Shown: piece after piece, positions 8,363 to 15,889 of the stretch
Numbering within the stretch: position 1 is the first letter of the stretch
How the letters are laid out: every line of letters begins with the position of its first letter
Source of the DNA: Treponema sp.
GTDB lineage: Bacteria > Spirochaetota > Spirochaetia > Treponematales > Breznakiellaceae
Length of the DNA: 53,752 nt
Direction of reading: 5' to 3'
NCBI GenBank assembly: GCA_009782955.1
Contig: WRIB01000009.1
Coordinates: 1 to 53,752, forward strand
Position numbers and translations under genes: made by a program
Notes under the pieces: generated by a model
Seen by the model: the letters and a program-made list of their open reading frames with translations, nothing else
Told to the model about the DNA's origin: nothing
The model's database searches: none

Positions 8363-8422
8363 CTACAAAATCCGGTAGGTTCAGCTATTAATATCAGTTA
8401 TCTGCCTACAGAATCGGGTAGG
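8363..8422. promoter_or_regulatory. pair of CTAC-N8-GTAG dyads, possible LuxR-type operators
   Basis: Two imperfect copies of one dyad lie in the 147-bp gap upstream of the BOF cluster. Copy 1 is CTACAAAATCCGGTAG (8363-8378) and copy 2 is CCTACAGAATCGGGTAGG (8405-8422). They are spaced about 43 bp, roughly four helical turns. Both keep the same interior (AxAATCsG), so they are direct repeats of a 16-18 bp dyad, as expected of an operator for a dimeric LuxR/NarL-type protein. Copy 2 abuts the recX stop, so a role as a recX 3' hairpin is an alternative. Confidence 0.45.
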
Positions 8423-8426
8423 TATA

Positions 8427-8969
8427 TTACTCATTAAAGTAACTATCAATAGTTTCGACGGAAAATCCTTCCATTTTCAGGAAACGCCGTATCGCATTTC
8501 TTGAATCATCCGGGGTTTTTGCGTTGATAATATTGGCACGGTCTTTTTTGTCCTGAGTTGCTTTGTCAAGGCAACTCTTGAGCAGCATTATTTCTACCTC
8601 CGGTGTAAGCACCGCAGCCAATGCCGCATCAATTGTTTCGTTATCAATGCCCTTGGCTTTTAGGAGAAGCGAAAGCATACGGGGGCCTTTGTTTCCTCTG
8701 CCGATTTTCATTTTCAGCCATAGTTGGGCATAGCGCAGGTCGTTTACCAGATTTAATTCAACAAGGTGATCAAGAACTTTTTGAATTATATCGACCGGGA
8801 TTTTTTTCTTTTCGAGTTTATACTTTAGTCCATGAGTACATTGCTCTGCCCTTGCTACAAGAGCCAGAGCTATCTTTTCTGCTTTTATGTATTCTGCTGT
8901 ATCCAGACTAACGTTTGCTGAACTGGAACCGGCGGCGTGCACCGCTTCTGCCGAATTTTTTCCGTTCAA
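8427..8969 (-). CDS. recX: RecX regulatory protein
   Basis: About 170-180 residues with the three-helix repeats of RecX (KLEKKKIPVDIIQKVLDHL, LVNDLRYAQLWLKMKIGRG, and a C-terminal DDSRNAIRRFLKMEGFS). RecX binds the RecA filament and limits its activity. The start is uncertain: TTG at 8969 or GTG at 8942 both lie inside the end of rpsI in another frame, giving an overlap of up to 62 bp, and neither has a strong ribosome binding site. The overlap suggests translational coupling to ribosomal protein S9. recA is not in the window. Domain identity is good; the N-terminal 20 residues should be treated with caution. Confidence 0.8.
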   Translation of the reverse strand: MNGKNSAEAVHAAGSSSANVSLDTAEYIKAEKIALALVARAEQCTHGLKYKLEKKKIPVDIIQKVLDHLVELNLVNDLRYAQLWLKMKIGRGNKGPRMLSLLLKAKGIDNETIDAALAAVLTPEVEIMLLKSCLDKATQDKKDRANIINAKTPDDSRNAIRRFLKMEGFSVETIDSYFNE

Positions 8970-9300
8970 CCATGCGCGGGTCGCGGGTAAGGAAACCGTT
9001 GTTTCGCAGGGAAACGGTATTGCCCTGGTCTACCTGGCAAAGTGCTCTGGCAAGGCCATGACGGCAGGCTCCGGCCTGGCCGTTTGAACCGCCGCCGAAA
9101 ACATTGATAACTATGTCGAATTTATTTTCGCTGGTTGTAACCATAAGGGGCTGGCGCACCATCATGGCATGTTCACCCTGGGGGAAATATTGATGAATCT
9201 CTTTGCCATTAATGACAATTGAACCCGATCCGTCCCTGACATAGACTCGGGCGACAGAGGTTTTTCTTCTTCCTGTACCAATTCCAAGATTCTTTATCAC
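8908..9300 (-). CDS. rpsI: 30S ribosomal protein S9
   Basis: A 130-residue S9 protein. It has the N-terminal GTGRRKTSVARVYVRDGSG segment, the central GGGSNGQAGACRHGLARAL block and the C-terminal basic tail ending FSKR, which reaches the ribosomal P site. The length is normal for the family. It follows rplM by 12 bp, the usual L13-S9 pair. recX starts inside its last codons. Confidence 0.96.
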   Translation of the reverse strand: MIKNLGIGTGRRKTSVARVYVRDGSGSIVINGKEIHQYFPQGEHAMMVRQPLMVTTSENKFDIVINVFGGGSNGQAGACRHGLARALCQVDQGNTVSLRNNGFLTRDPRMVERKKFGRSGARRRFQFSKR

Positions 9301-9312
9301 AAAATCTCCTAT

Positions 9313-9741
9313 TTATAGATTAATTAATTGTGGATTCTGGGCTGCATGGGGATGTTTAGCCCCTGCATAAACCTTTACATTCTTGAACAGTTTTCTGCCC
9401 AATGGCCCTTTGGGAAGCATTCCCCTGACTGCATTTTCCATGGGAGCAGCAGGGTGCCTGGCAGAAAGTTTTTCGAAATTAACCGTCTTAAGACCGCCAA
9501 CATAACCGGTGTGATGGTAGTAGAGCTTCTGGACGGATTTCCGTCCCGTTAAAGCAGCTTTATCGGCGTTGATAATTACCACAAAATCCCCCATTTCCTG
9601 ATGGGGAGCAAAAATTGCCTTTTCCTTGCCCCGTACTATGGAAGCAGCCCTGGCAGCAACCCGGCCCAGGACTTTGCCCTCAGCGTCAATTACAAACCAT
9701 TTCCGTTCCAGCTTGGCAGGCTTTACAAATACCGTGTCCAT
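9313..9741 (-). CDS. rplM: 50S ribosomal protein L13
   Basis: A 142-residue L13 protein with WFVIDAEGKVLGRVA near the N-terminus, GDFVVIINADKAALTG, and AVRGMLPKGPLGR in the second half. I chose the ATG at 9741, which gives MDTVFVKPAKLERKW, the usual L13 start; the open frame continues 39 codons upstream but that extension is not homologous. The ribosome binding site is weak (TTGAG). It forms an operon with rpsI. Confidence 0.95.
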   Translation of the reverse strand: MDTVFVKPAKLERKWFVIDAEGKVLGRVAARAASIVRGKEKAIFAPHQEMGDFVVIINADKAALTGRKSVQKLYYHHTGYVGGLKTVNFEKLSARHPAAPMENAVRGMLPKGPLGRKLFKNVKVYAGAKHPHAAQNPQLINL

Positions 9742-9848
9742 ACTCAAACTGTGCCAAAAAAAATGAAAAGAGTCAATAGCCCGCCATGGCTGGCATGGAG
9801 GCCAGCCCAGATAATTGTCCAGTTTACTTTGTAAACTGGTATGACATG

Positions 9849-9887
9849 GTATACTCAACCGAGCCTGGCGAAGGTTCCCCTCTTGAC
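9849..9887. repeat. single shortened copy of the 42-bp repeat found at 52199-52337
   Basis: GTATACTCAACCGAG, then GCGAAGGTTCCCCTCTTGAC, separated by three bases, match the repeat unit at 52.2 kb except for a few bases missing in the middle (CCTG in place of ACCCGAAGGG). It lies between rplM and the small membrane protein, directly after the stop of the latter. The GTATACTC and GGTTCCCCTCTTG blocks are the conserved parts. Confidence 0.7.
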
Positions 9888-9888
9888 G

Positions 9889-10188
9889 TCACCGGCGACG
9901 GAGTTTTCGAATCACCATAACTACAAAGGCGGCAATAAAGAAACCTGTTCTGAGGTTGGGGAGCAGTATGGCTGCTACGGGGACTGAGCCTATGGAAACC
10001 TGGTCTCCGGTAATGCCGAAAAGCACCAGAATTGAGTAAACCGTCTCTATATAGGCGGCAATAGTTCCGATTACCATGAGCATCCAGGCAATATCCCTGG
10101 TTTTGGACCACAGCATAATAGCGAAAAAGGCCGCCAGCGCCCCAGTTGTCAGACGGCTGACTATAAATACAATCTCCCCAACATCCAT
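9889..10188 (-). CDS. small membrane protein with three hydrophobic segments, unknown
   Basis: A 99-residue protein with three predicted membrane segments (around residues 8-26, 32-58 and 65-92) and a basic end (RKLRRR), which suggests the C-terminus faces the cytoplasm. There is no recognised family motif. The start ATG at 10188 lacks a clear ribosome binding site. It stands alone, between rplM (with a repeat copy between them) and the hairpin cluster behind proA. The smooth hydrophobic pattern supports a real gene. Confidence 0.6.
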   Translation of the reverse strand: MDVGEIVFIVSRLTTGALAAFFAIMLWSKTRDIAWMLMVIGTIAAYIETVYSILVLFGITGDQVSIGSVPVAAILLPNLRTGFFIAAFVVMVIRKLRRR

Positions 10189-10229
10189 TGTCTTTAGTAT
10201 CGGCCTTTTGGGGGGAAATTACAAGTTAT

Positions 10230-10349
10230 CTGAGGCTGTTCCAAAACTTCAGTTTTTGGAACAGCTACCTTAGATTTAAAGGAAAAATCGGTCAAAGAAC
10301 CGATTTTTCAAAAGCTTGTTCCGAAACTAACAGAGTTTTGGAACAAGCT
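10230..10349. terminator. three consecutive hairpins downstream of proA
   Basis: Hairpin 1 (10235-10265) has arms GCTGTTCCAAAACT and AGTTTTTGGAACAGC. Hairpin 2 (10282-10309) has perfect 11-bp arms GAAAAATCGGT and ACCGATTTTTC. Hairpin 3 (10313-10349) has 16-bp arms AGCTTGTTCCGAAACT and AGTTTTGGAACAAGCT with one mismatch. They fill the space between proA and the small membrane protein, both on the minus strand. Hairpins 1 and 3 belong to the dispersed GTTCC hairpin family. Termination of proA transcription is a likely role. Confidence 0.7.
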
Positions 10350-10373
10350 CATCTATTACAGCCTGTTTCTCTG

Positions 10374-11675
10374 TCAGGCGTTCCGAATATGGCCCTGACC
10401 ATTGATACGGTATTTCATGGTTGTTAACGCTTCGAGGCCCATTGGTCCCCGGACATGAAATTTCTGGGTACTGATCCCCAGTTCTGCTCCGAAACCAAAC
10501 ACACCGCCATCGGTAAAACGGGTCGAAGCGTTTACATACACACAGGCTGCATCCACCTCGCTGCAGAATTGATCCGCTGCCGTAATGTTATTGGTTAGTA
10601 TCGATTCCGAATGATTGGTGGTATAACAGTTGATGTGCACAATTGCTTCTTCAAGGGAATTTACAGTTTTAACTGCCAGGATATTATCAAGAAATTCCGC
10701 TGCCCAGTCTTCTTCTGTTGCTTTTTTAAGTACTAAACTCTGAGAGGTTTGAATATATTCTCCCGTTCGTAACCGGGCAGATATACCGGTAATTGCTGCC
10801 ATTGAGGCAGCATCGCAGCGGAGTTCCGCCTTGCCTTCCAGCCGGGCTGCCAAAACCGGCATAAGGGCATGCAAAACGTTATGGTGAACCAGCAAAGTTT
10901 CTACCGCATTGCAGACTCCGGGTTTTTGCAGCTTTGCGTTTTCAATAATATTAACCGCCGCTTCAATATCAGCGCTTTCATCAACATAGATGTGACAGTT
11001 TCCTTCTCCTGTTTCAATTACCGGAATACGGGCATTCTCCACAACACGGCGTATCAGATCATGGCCGCCGCGCGGAAGGACTACATCAATATACCCCCGC
11101 GCATTGAGGATCTCATCCACTTCATCGCGGCTTCCCGAATCGGCCAGGGCCGCCGCATCACTGATTCCGCCGCCTGCTGTAAGTCCTGTTTTGATTGCCT
11201 TAAGGAGCGCCTTGTTCGATTCCAGTGCTGCAGACGAACCGCGCAGCAATACCGCACAACCGGCTTTGTAGGCAAGACTTACCGCATCGGCAGTTACATT
11301 GGGACGGGATTCGTAGATAATTGCCGCCACACCCAGTGGCACAGTACATTGTTCTATTAAAAGGCCATCTGCTGTTTTCCACCCTGCCTTAACCTTACCC
11401 ACCGGATCATCAAGCAGTGCAACTGTTTCTATGCCGGAAATAATTCCATCGATACGTTTGTCATTTAGAAGGAGCCTGTCTACCAACGCTTCTTTTGTTC
11501 CGTCGTTTCGGGCCTTGTCTACATCAACAGCGTTGGCACAGAGAATCGCCTTGCGCTCCTGGTCTATTGCCGCTGCCGCCGCCATTAATGCCGCATCTTT
11601 TTGCTCGCGGTTTTGTAATGCCAACAGAGCCTGAGCTTTTTTAAGTCTTTCAAAGACAGGTTTGAGGGAGATCAT
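10374..11675 (-). CDS. proA: gamma-glutamyl phosphate reductase
   Basis: A 433-residue NADPH-dependent reductase that turns gamma-glutamyl phosphate into glutamate semialdehyde, the second step of proline synthesis. The aldehyde dehydrogenase-like fold shows VPLGVAAIIYESRPNVT, the segment GCAVLLRGSSAALESN, the catalytic cysteine in QKPGVCNAVETL and the C-terminal FGFGAELGISTQKFH motif. The length is normal for ProA. No ribosome binding site is obvious before the ATG. proB is not next to it, so the glutamate kinase must be elsewhere in the genome. Confidence 0.95.
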   Translation of the reverse strand: MISLKPVFERLKKAQALLALQNREQKDAALMAAAAAIDQERKAILCANAVDVDKARNDGTKEALVDRLLLNDKRIDGIISGIETVALLDDPVGKVKAGWKTADGLLIEQCTVPLGVAAIIYESRPNVTADAVSLAYKAGCAVLLRGSSAALESNKALLKAIKTGLTAGGGISDAAALADSGSRDEVDEILNARGYIDVVLPRGGHDLIRRVVENARIPVIETGEGNCHIYVDESADIEAAVNIIENAKLQKPGVCNAVETLLVHHNVLHALMPVLAARLEGKAELRCDAASMAAITGISARLRTGEYIQTSQSLVLKKATEEDWAAEFLDNILAVKTVNSLEEAIVHINCYTTNHSESILTNNITAADQFCSEVDAACVYVNASTRFTDGGVFGFGAELGISTQKFHVRGPMGLEALTTMKYRINGQGHIRNA

Positions 11676-11716
11676 AGTTATTAACTATAATCCGGTTTTA
11701 GTTAAGTGACAACCGC

Positions 11717-11739
11717 CTATAGCGCCAGGCGCACTATAG
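11717..11739. terminator. GC-rich hairpin between the lipoprotein gene and proA
   Basis: CTATAGCGCC (11717-11726) pairs with GGCGCACTATAG (11728-11739) apart from a 2-nt bulge. It lies in the gap downstream of the minus-strand lipoprotein gene and upstream of proA. No T-run follows, so termination is only a suggestion. Confidence 0.4.
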
Positions 11740-11766
11740 TACATGGCGCCATTGCGGGGTCTGCCC

Positions 11767-12429
11767 CTAATCCTTAACCACTGTCCAGGTGAAGCCGCTA
11801 TCCAGTGTTCTGGCTGCGATCGTGGGATGGGGGAAACCGCCAGATTGATCCTGTATTAAATAATTCCAGCCTTTTTTTAGGGTAACGTTGTCGTATGTAG
11901 GACCGGACATATTAAACGCAGTACTATTATAATTACTGCTGTCTATCGTTACGTCCTTGTCCACATATACTAATACTGCTAATTTATCACCGTATTTTGG
12001 GTACAATCCATATTTACCGCTTGGATCACAAAAAAATGCAGAACAATATTTAGTATCACTGGGATCTATTGTATAGGGGTAGGACTCGGAATTCCCTGTA
12101 TCAATGACTTTCATTTTGTCGGATTTTGGCTGATCCAGCTCAATAGTCAATTTGCCGCCGCTTATCAGCACTTTCGGCGTTCCGGTTATATAATCGCTGA
12201 GTGGCGTGTCAGACCAGTCTCTATACGCAAAATTGGTTGCCGAAGTCTCATTTTCATATACTACCGTCTTATTATACAGCCTTACCGTATCGCCGATGAC
12301 GTCAACCAAACTATCGCCGCTGCTTGTAGAACCGTTGTCGCAGGCCGTGAAACAAAATACGATTAGCGCGGCAAGGACAATAATCCCCATTAAGCCAAGT
12401 GTACCTTTTGTTTTAATTGTTTTTTTCAT
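11767..12429 (-). CDS. predicted lipoprotein, unknown function
   Basis: A 220-residue secreted protein. The N-terminus has a charged start (MKKTIKTKG), a hydrophobic core and a lipobox ending CFTAC, so Cys30 or so should be lipidated. The mature part is hydrophilic, rich in serine, tyrosine and aspartate, with no recognised domain. A good ribosome binding site (AGAGGAG) precedes the ATG. Such single-gene lipoproteins are common in treponemes. It is flanked downstream by a hairpin and upstream by a 250-bp stretch in which I see no gene, then a protease fragment. Confidence 0.75.
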   Translation of the reverse strand: MKKTIKTKGTLGLMGIIVLAALIVFCFTACDNGSTSSGDSLVDVIGDTVRLYNKTVVYENETSATNFAYRDWSDTPLSDYITGTPKVLISGGKLTIELDQPKSDKMKVIDTGNSESYPYTIDPSDTKYCSAFFCDPSGKYGLYPKYGDKLAVLVYVDKDVTIDSSNYNSTAFNMSGPTYDNVTLKKGWNYLIQDQSGGFPHPTIAARTLDSGFTWTVVKD

Positions 12430-12679
12430 AATAAACTCCTCTTACGATGCATTTAATGTCTGCCTGACAAAATATACATACCCATACGGGTTTGTATTAA
12501 GGGGAAAGAAAAGCAAAAGACAGGAAATACTACCTGTTGTCCAGAGGGGAACCGCGCATCGTTGATGCGGCACCGCTTTGCGATTCGGTTGAGAATACCA
12601 AAGATAATAAGTTGGATATAATGGACAGTTTTTTTGCACTGACAGAATCCTACCACTGCAGGAAGACAAGTGCAAGTGA

Positions 12680-12913
12680 TCACCGCTCGCCTACGGCACC
12701 GGAGCATGGTCACTGGTTATTAACGAAGAAACCCGCAAAAAACTTGGATTGGAAATAGTAGGAACGGCGCCATGCACACTTGCTGACGGGACAAAAGAAG
12801 CAAATAAAATGGCCGGGTCGCTGGAAGCAATGGATCTTGTAATAAGTCCCCGGCAGGAGCTTGTGGAAGCAAGTGAGAAAGAGATGATGCATTTACTATG
12901 CGGCGCAGCGTAA
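12680..12913 (+). pseudogene. remnant of a clan AA (retropepsin-like) aspartic protease
   Basis: The frame 12680-12913 reads GTGAWSLVINEETRKKLGLE, then VGTAPCTLADGTKEANKMAG and LEAMDLVISPRQELV. This matches the order of the bacterial single-domain clan AA aspartic proteases: the DTGA catalytic motif, the N-E---K-LGL helix and the final LE-MDL--SP--QELV block. The catalytic Asp is replaced (YGTGAW), a stop (TGA at 12677) precedes the frame, there is no start, and about 20-25 residues between the ADGTKE strand and the LEAMDL block are missing. So it is a decayed fragment. The family assignment is from memory of the motif pattern. Confidence 0.6.
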
Positions 12914-12928
12914 AAATCAATCAGATTA

Positions 12929-12965
12929 GCCATTTTCAAAAACTGAAGTTTTGAAAAAGCCTCAG
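12929..12965 (-). terminator. hairpin terminator of the TPR gene, member of the dispersed hairpin family
   Basis: On the minus strand the element begins CTGAGGCTTTTTCAAAACT and closes with AGTTTTTGAAAATGGC, starting one base after the TAA of the TPR gene. It aligns with hairpin 1 at 10230-10265, but two stem pairs changed on both sides (G-C to T-A and C-G to T-A), which is good evidence for a selected stem. Confidence 0.75.
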
Positions 12966-12966
12966 A

Positions 12967-15846
12967 TTATTCATTGAGTATTGGTTTATTTTCTTGTTCG
13001 CCGGCAATATCTTCTTCCGGTTCGGTTTTTTTCTCTTTATCATTCCCGGTATCTAACTCCTCACTCTTCCTGTTCCGTTTTTTCTTAACATTCTTTTTGG
13101 CCCAGTCATTGAGCAGCGCTTTAAGCCCGTCATCGGTAAGCTTAAGGGTTTTGCCGCAATCGGGACAGACAAAACGACCCGACTCGTCCAGAGCATCTTT
13201 ACGGCAGCCAACGCAATAGGTATTGCCGCATTTAGGGCAGGTACCGCCGGGCATATCGTCCGGCGGTATGGCATAAAGCCGCAGGCTTGTAACTGTTTTT
13301 GGATTCCGCTCGACCTGCCATTCCCTGTTGCATGATGTACAGGAAACTGTTTTATAAAGAGCATCTATCATCCATTTTTCGAGATCATCACGGCCCTTCT
13401 CTGTCTCTTCGCTCAAATTAAATTCGTCCAGCCTGTCCAGAATTGCTTCTACTTCTTCCCATTGGCTTGCAAAAGCCCGGTTCCAGCCCAACTGAAGCAG
13501 GGAACCTGCATGGTTGGGATTGATCTTCAATGCCGCACGCAATGCCGCTTCTGCCCGTTTGTGCTCTCCTTTTTTTACCGCCACAAAAGCGATAAGCCCC
13601 AGCATATCGGGACTTGTTTCAGGAGAAAAACGATTACTTTGTAAACCGGCAGTTAACACATCATCTGCTTCGCCGTAATGTCCCAGTTCTATCAGGCACG
13701 AGCCACGGTTGTAACGATATTGAATATTAAACGGGGCAACGGCAAGGGCGCGGCGGTACCATACATCTGCTTCTTCAAAACGGCGGGATCGAACCAGAAG
13801 ATTGCCCGCACAGTTTGCCATAAGCCCTTCGGGGTCTTCCTCCGGTCTGGACTCAAGCAGACGAAGCGCCTCTGCTTCATTACCATGAAGATACAGAAAA
13901 ACAGCCTTGTTCACCCTGACGGCAGGGACCTCACCCAATACTACTGCGGCTTTTTCCAGATGAACGCGGGCTTTTTCCGTATCGGTTTTGCTTAACGCTG
14001 CCTGGGCTGCAAAGTTATGTATCCAGCCAAAACTTCTGTCATCTTCCGTAACTTTTAAGGCAATTTCCAAATCAACAGCAAGTTCCGGATCGCCGGGATC
14101 ATTATTAATAAGGAAACGATTTTCCGCCAGCCTGAAACGGAACAGAGGATAGTCTGCTTCCAGCTTTACAGCTTTCTCAAAGAGGGGCATTGCCTCTCTG
14201 CGCTTGCCTTCCCGTACCAGAAGCAAAGCCTGCAAAAAATAAATTGCCGGATCGGGCCGGGCGCCTTTTTTACTTTTACGAAGTTGTTCGGCTACATCCA
14301 GTTCTTTACGGGCGGTTATCCAGTTTTCTATACCAAAAGCCCACTTTCCGGCAAGCGCTCTGCCTTCCCAATTGTTCTCTCCCAAAAGACGGAATTTGGG
14401 AATAATCAGCCCCAGTTCTTCGTAACGATTATCCGCCAAAAACACACGGCCAGCCTTTAAATAACGGTCCAGGGTTTTTTCCTTGTAAATGGGCTCGCCT
14501 TTCTGTTCCAGTAATTCATAAGCGGCAGCGGCATTTTTTGCGGCAAAACCGTTTGTTTCATCCAGTTTAAATGAATGATCATACGCATCCGCCGCTTTTT
14601 GGTAGTCTCTTTTATTAAAGTAACAATGACCCAGCAGATTAAAAAACGATGCAGGAGCGGCAAAGTGATTATCTATTTTATCGAAAATTATTGTTTTTTC
14701 CGAATTGTCTGACTTTGAAATTTCTTCTGCAAAGTGAATCAAATCATCATAACGGGAAGAAGAATACAACAGCGCTGTTTTCATGCTGCGGGCTTCCTGT
14801 TCTATGCCCTTTATATCCATTGCTTCTTCAATATACTCTTCCGCTTCATCCCACAATTCCAAAGCCAATGCAAGTCTGGCTCCAAGAAGAAGTTCTTTTG
14901 CAGACCTGATCGATTCTTCCAGTCGTATTGCCGCAAGTACAACGCCGTCTTCTGCCTTTGCCAGCTCATCAGCCAGGTTTGCCCGGTATTCCCAGGCCTT
15001 ACGGAGCTGAGCCAATGCAGAGTCTGCCCTTCCCAGAGCCGTAAAGGTTTCTGCCAGCCGTATACGGCTGTCGGGAAAAGCTGTAGCTTCAAGTTCATAA
15101 TAATGTTTGTGAACATTCTCTATATAAGAATCAAGGCTGAATTCAACAAGTTCCGCCAGAGCAGAAAATTTTTCCGGCACGGCGGAGGCATCATTAGTTG
15201 CGGAAAATTCAGATGTTATATTTCCAGCCGGAAGCGCCTCAGTTTCTTCATAACTGGCGGTAACAAAAGCTATCCTTCCTTCGGGTATGGAAGGATCGTC
15301 CCAGGCACCTGCCCACATTTCATTGATTAGTAAAAGAATTTTGCTGCCAAAGGTAATTATCCGCAGCTTAAATTCACCTGACCTGCCCTTTAAATCAACC
15401 TTGCCGGGCACCTCTGTCCAGCCAGCCAGGGTAAACGGAACACTGTTTCGTACCAAATCCAGACGGAAATAACCACGGCTGGAAACCAGTGCCATATAAT
15501 ATGTAAGATCGTCTACCATTCGGAAAATAAAGCCTGCCGCCGCATAGCCTCCTTTTGGATCAAGCCTGATATGACCTTTTATATCCATGTCCTGATAACG
15601 GTAAATTGCGTTTTCGGCCCATGCAATACAGCCGGTTTTTTTTACTCCCAGGCAAAGTGCATTATTAAAGAGATAGGCACGATACAGATTTTCTGATGTA
15701 ATGGAAAAACGAACATGCGGCGGTTTCCCCGGCTCGTCTTCCCGGGAAAAATCAGCCTCCCATTGTTCGTGAACAAAGTCATCTGTATCGGTAAGGTATT
15801 CCCTGGATATACTGCGGCTGAAGAGCTTTTTCAAAAAGCCGAACAT
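12967..15846 (-). CDS. large TPR protein with N-terminal LamG-like domain and C-terminal zinc ribbon
   Basis: A 959-residue protein without a signal peptide. Residues about 20-220 form a beta-rich domain with the feel of a concanavalin/LamG-type fold (GYAAAGFIFRMVDDLTYYMAL, read as two blocks). Residues 240-810 are tandem TPR helices (for example LNLLGHCYFNKRDYQKAADA and the NRGSCLIELGHYGEADDVL repeat). Residues 830-905 hold paired cysteines: CTSCNREW, CPKCGNTYCVGC and CPDCGKTL, two probable zinc ribbons. The last 50 residues are charged. This looks like a cytoplasmic scaffold protein. Its own terminator follows the stop. It is divergent from the solute-binding protein gene, with a 43-bp gap. 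Function is unknown. Confidence 0.8.
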   Translation of the reverse strand: MFGFLKKLFSRSISREYLTDTDDFVHEQWEADFSREDEPGKPPHVRFSITSENLYRAYLFNNALCLGVKKTGCIAWAENAIYRYQDMDIKGHIRLDPKGGYAAAGFIFRMVDDLTYYMALVSSRGYFRLDLVRNSVPFTLAGWTEVPGKVDLKGRSGEFKLRIITFGSKILLLINEMWAGAWDDPSIPEGRIAFVTASYEETEALPAGNITSEFSATNDASAVPEKFSALAELVEFSLDSYIENVHKHYYELEATAFPDSRIRLAETFTALGRADSALAQLRKAWEYRANLADELAKAEDGVVLAAIRLEESIRSAKELLLGARLALALELWDEAEEYIEEAMDIKGIEQEARSMKTALLYSSSRYDDLIHFAEEISKSDNSEKTIIFDKIDNHFAAPASFFNLLGHCYFNKRDYQKAADAYDHSFKLDETNGFAAKNAAAAYELLEQKGEPIYKEKTLDRYLKAGRVFLADNRYEELGLIIPKFRLLGENNWEGRALAGKWAFGIENWITARKELDVAEQLRKSKKGARPDPAIYFLQALLLVREGKRREAMPLFEKAVKLEADYPLFRFRLAENRFLINNDPGDPELAVDLEIALKVTEDDRSFGWIHNFAAQAALSKTDTEKARVHLEKAAVVLGEVPAVRVNKAVFLYLHGNEAEALRLLESRPEEDPEGLMANCAGNLLVRSRRFEEADVWYRRALAVAPFNIQYRYNRGSCLIELGHYGEADDVLTAGLQSNRFSPETSPDMLGLIAFVAVKKGEHKRAEAALRAALKINPNHAGSLLQLGWNRAFASQWEEVEAILDRLDEFNLSEETEKGRDDLEKWMIDALYKTVSCTSCNREWQVERNPKTVTSLRLYAIPPDDMPGGTCPKCGNTYCVGCRKDALDESGRFVCPDCGKTLKLTDDGLKALLNDWAKKNVKKKRNRKSEELDTGNDKEKKTEPEEDIAGEQENKPILNE

Positions 15847-15889
15847 AAAATTATATTACCCCATGAGGGCAGTGTAAGTCGAGGTTATA

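Noticed and set aside
13678..13995. 105-codon plus-strand frame and others opposite the TPR gene
   Set aside because: Antisense shadows of TPR codons; no start signals.
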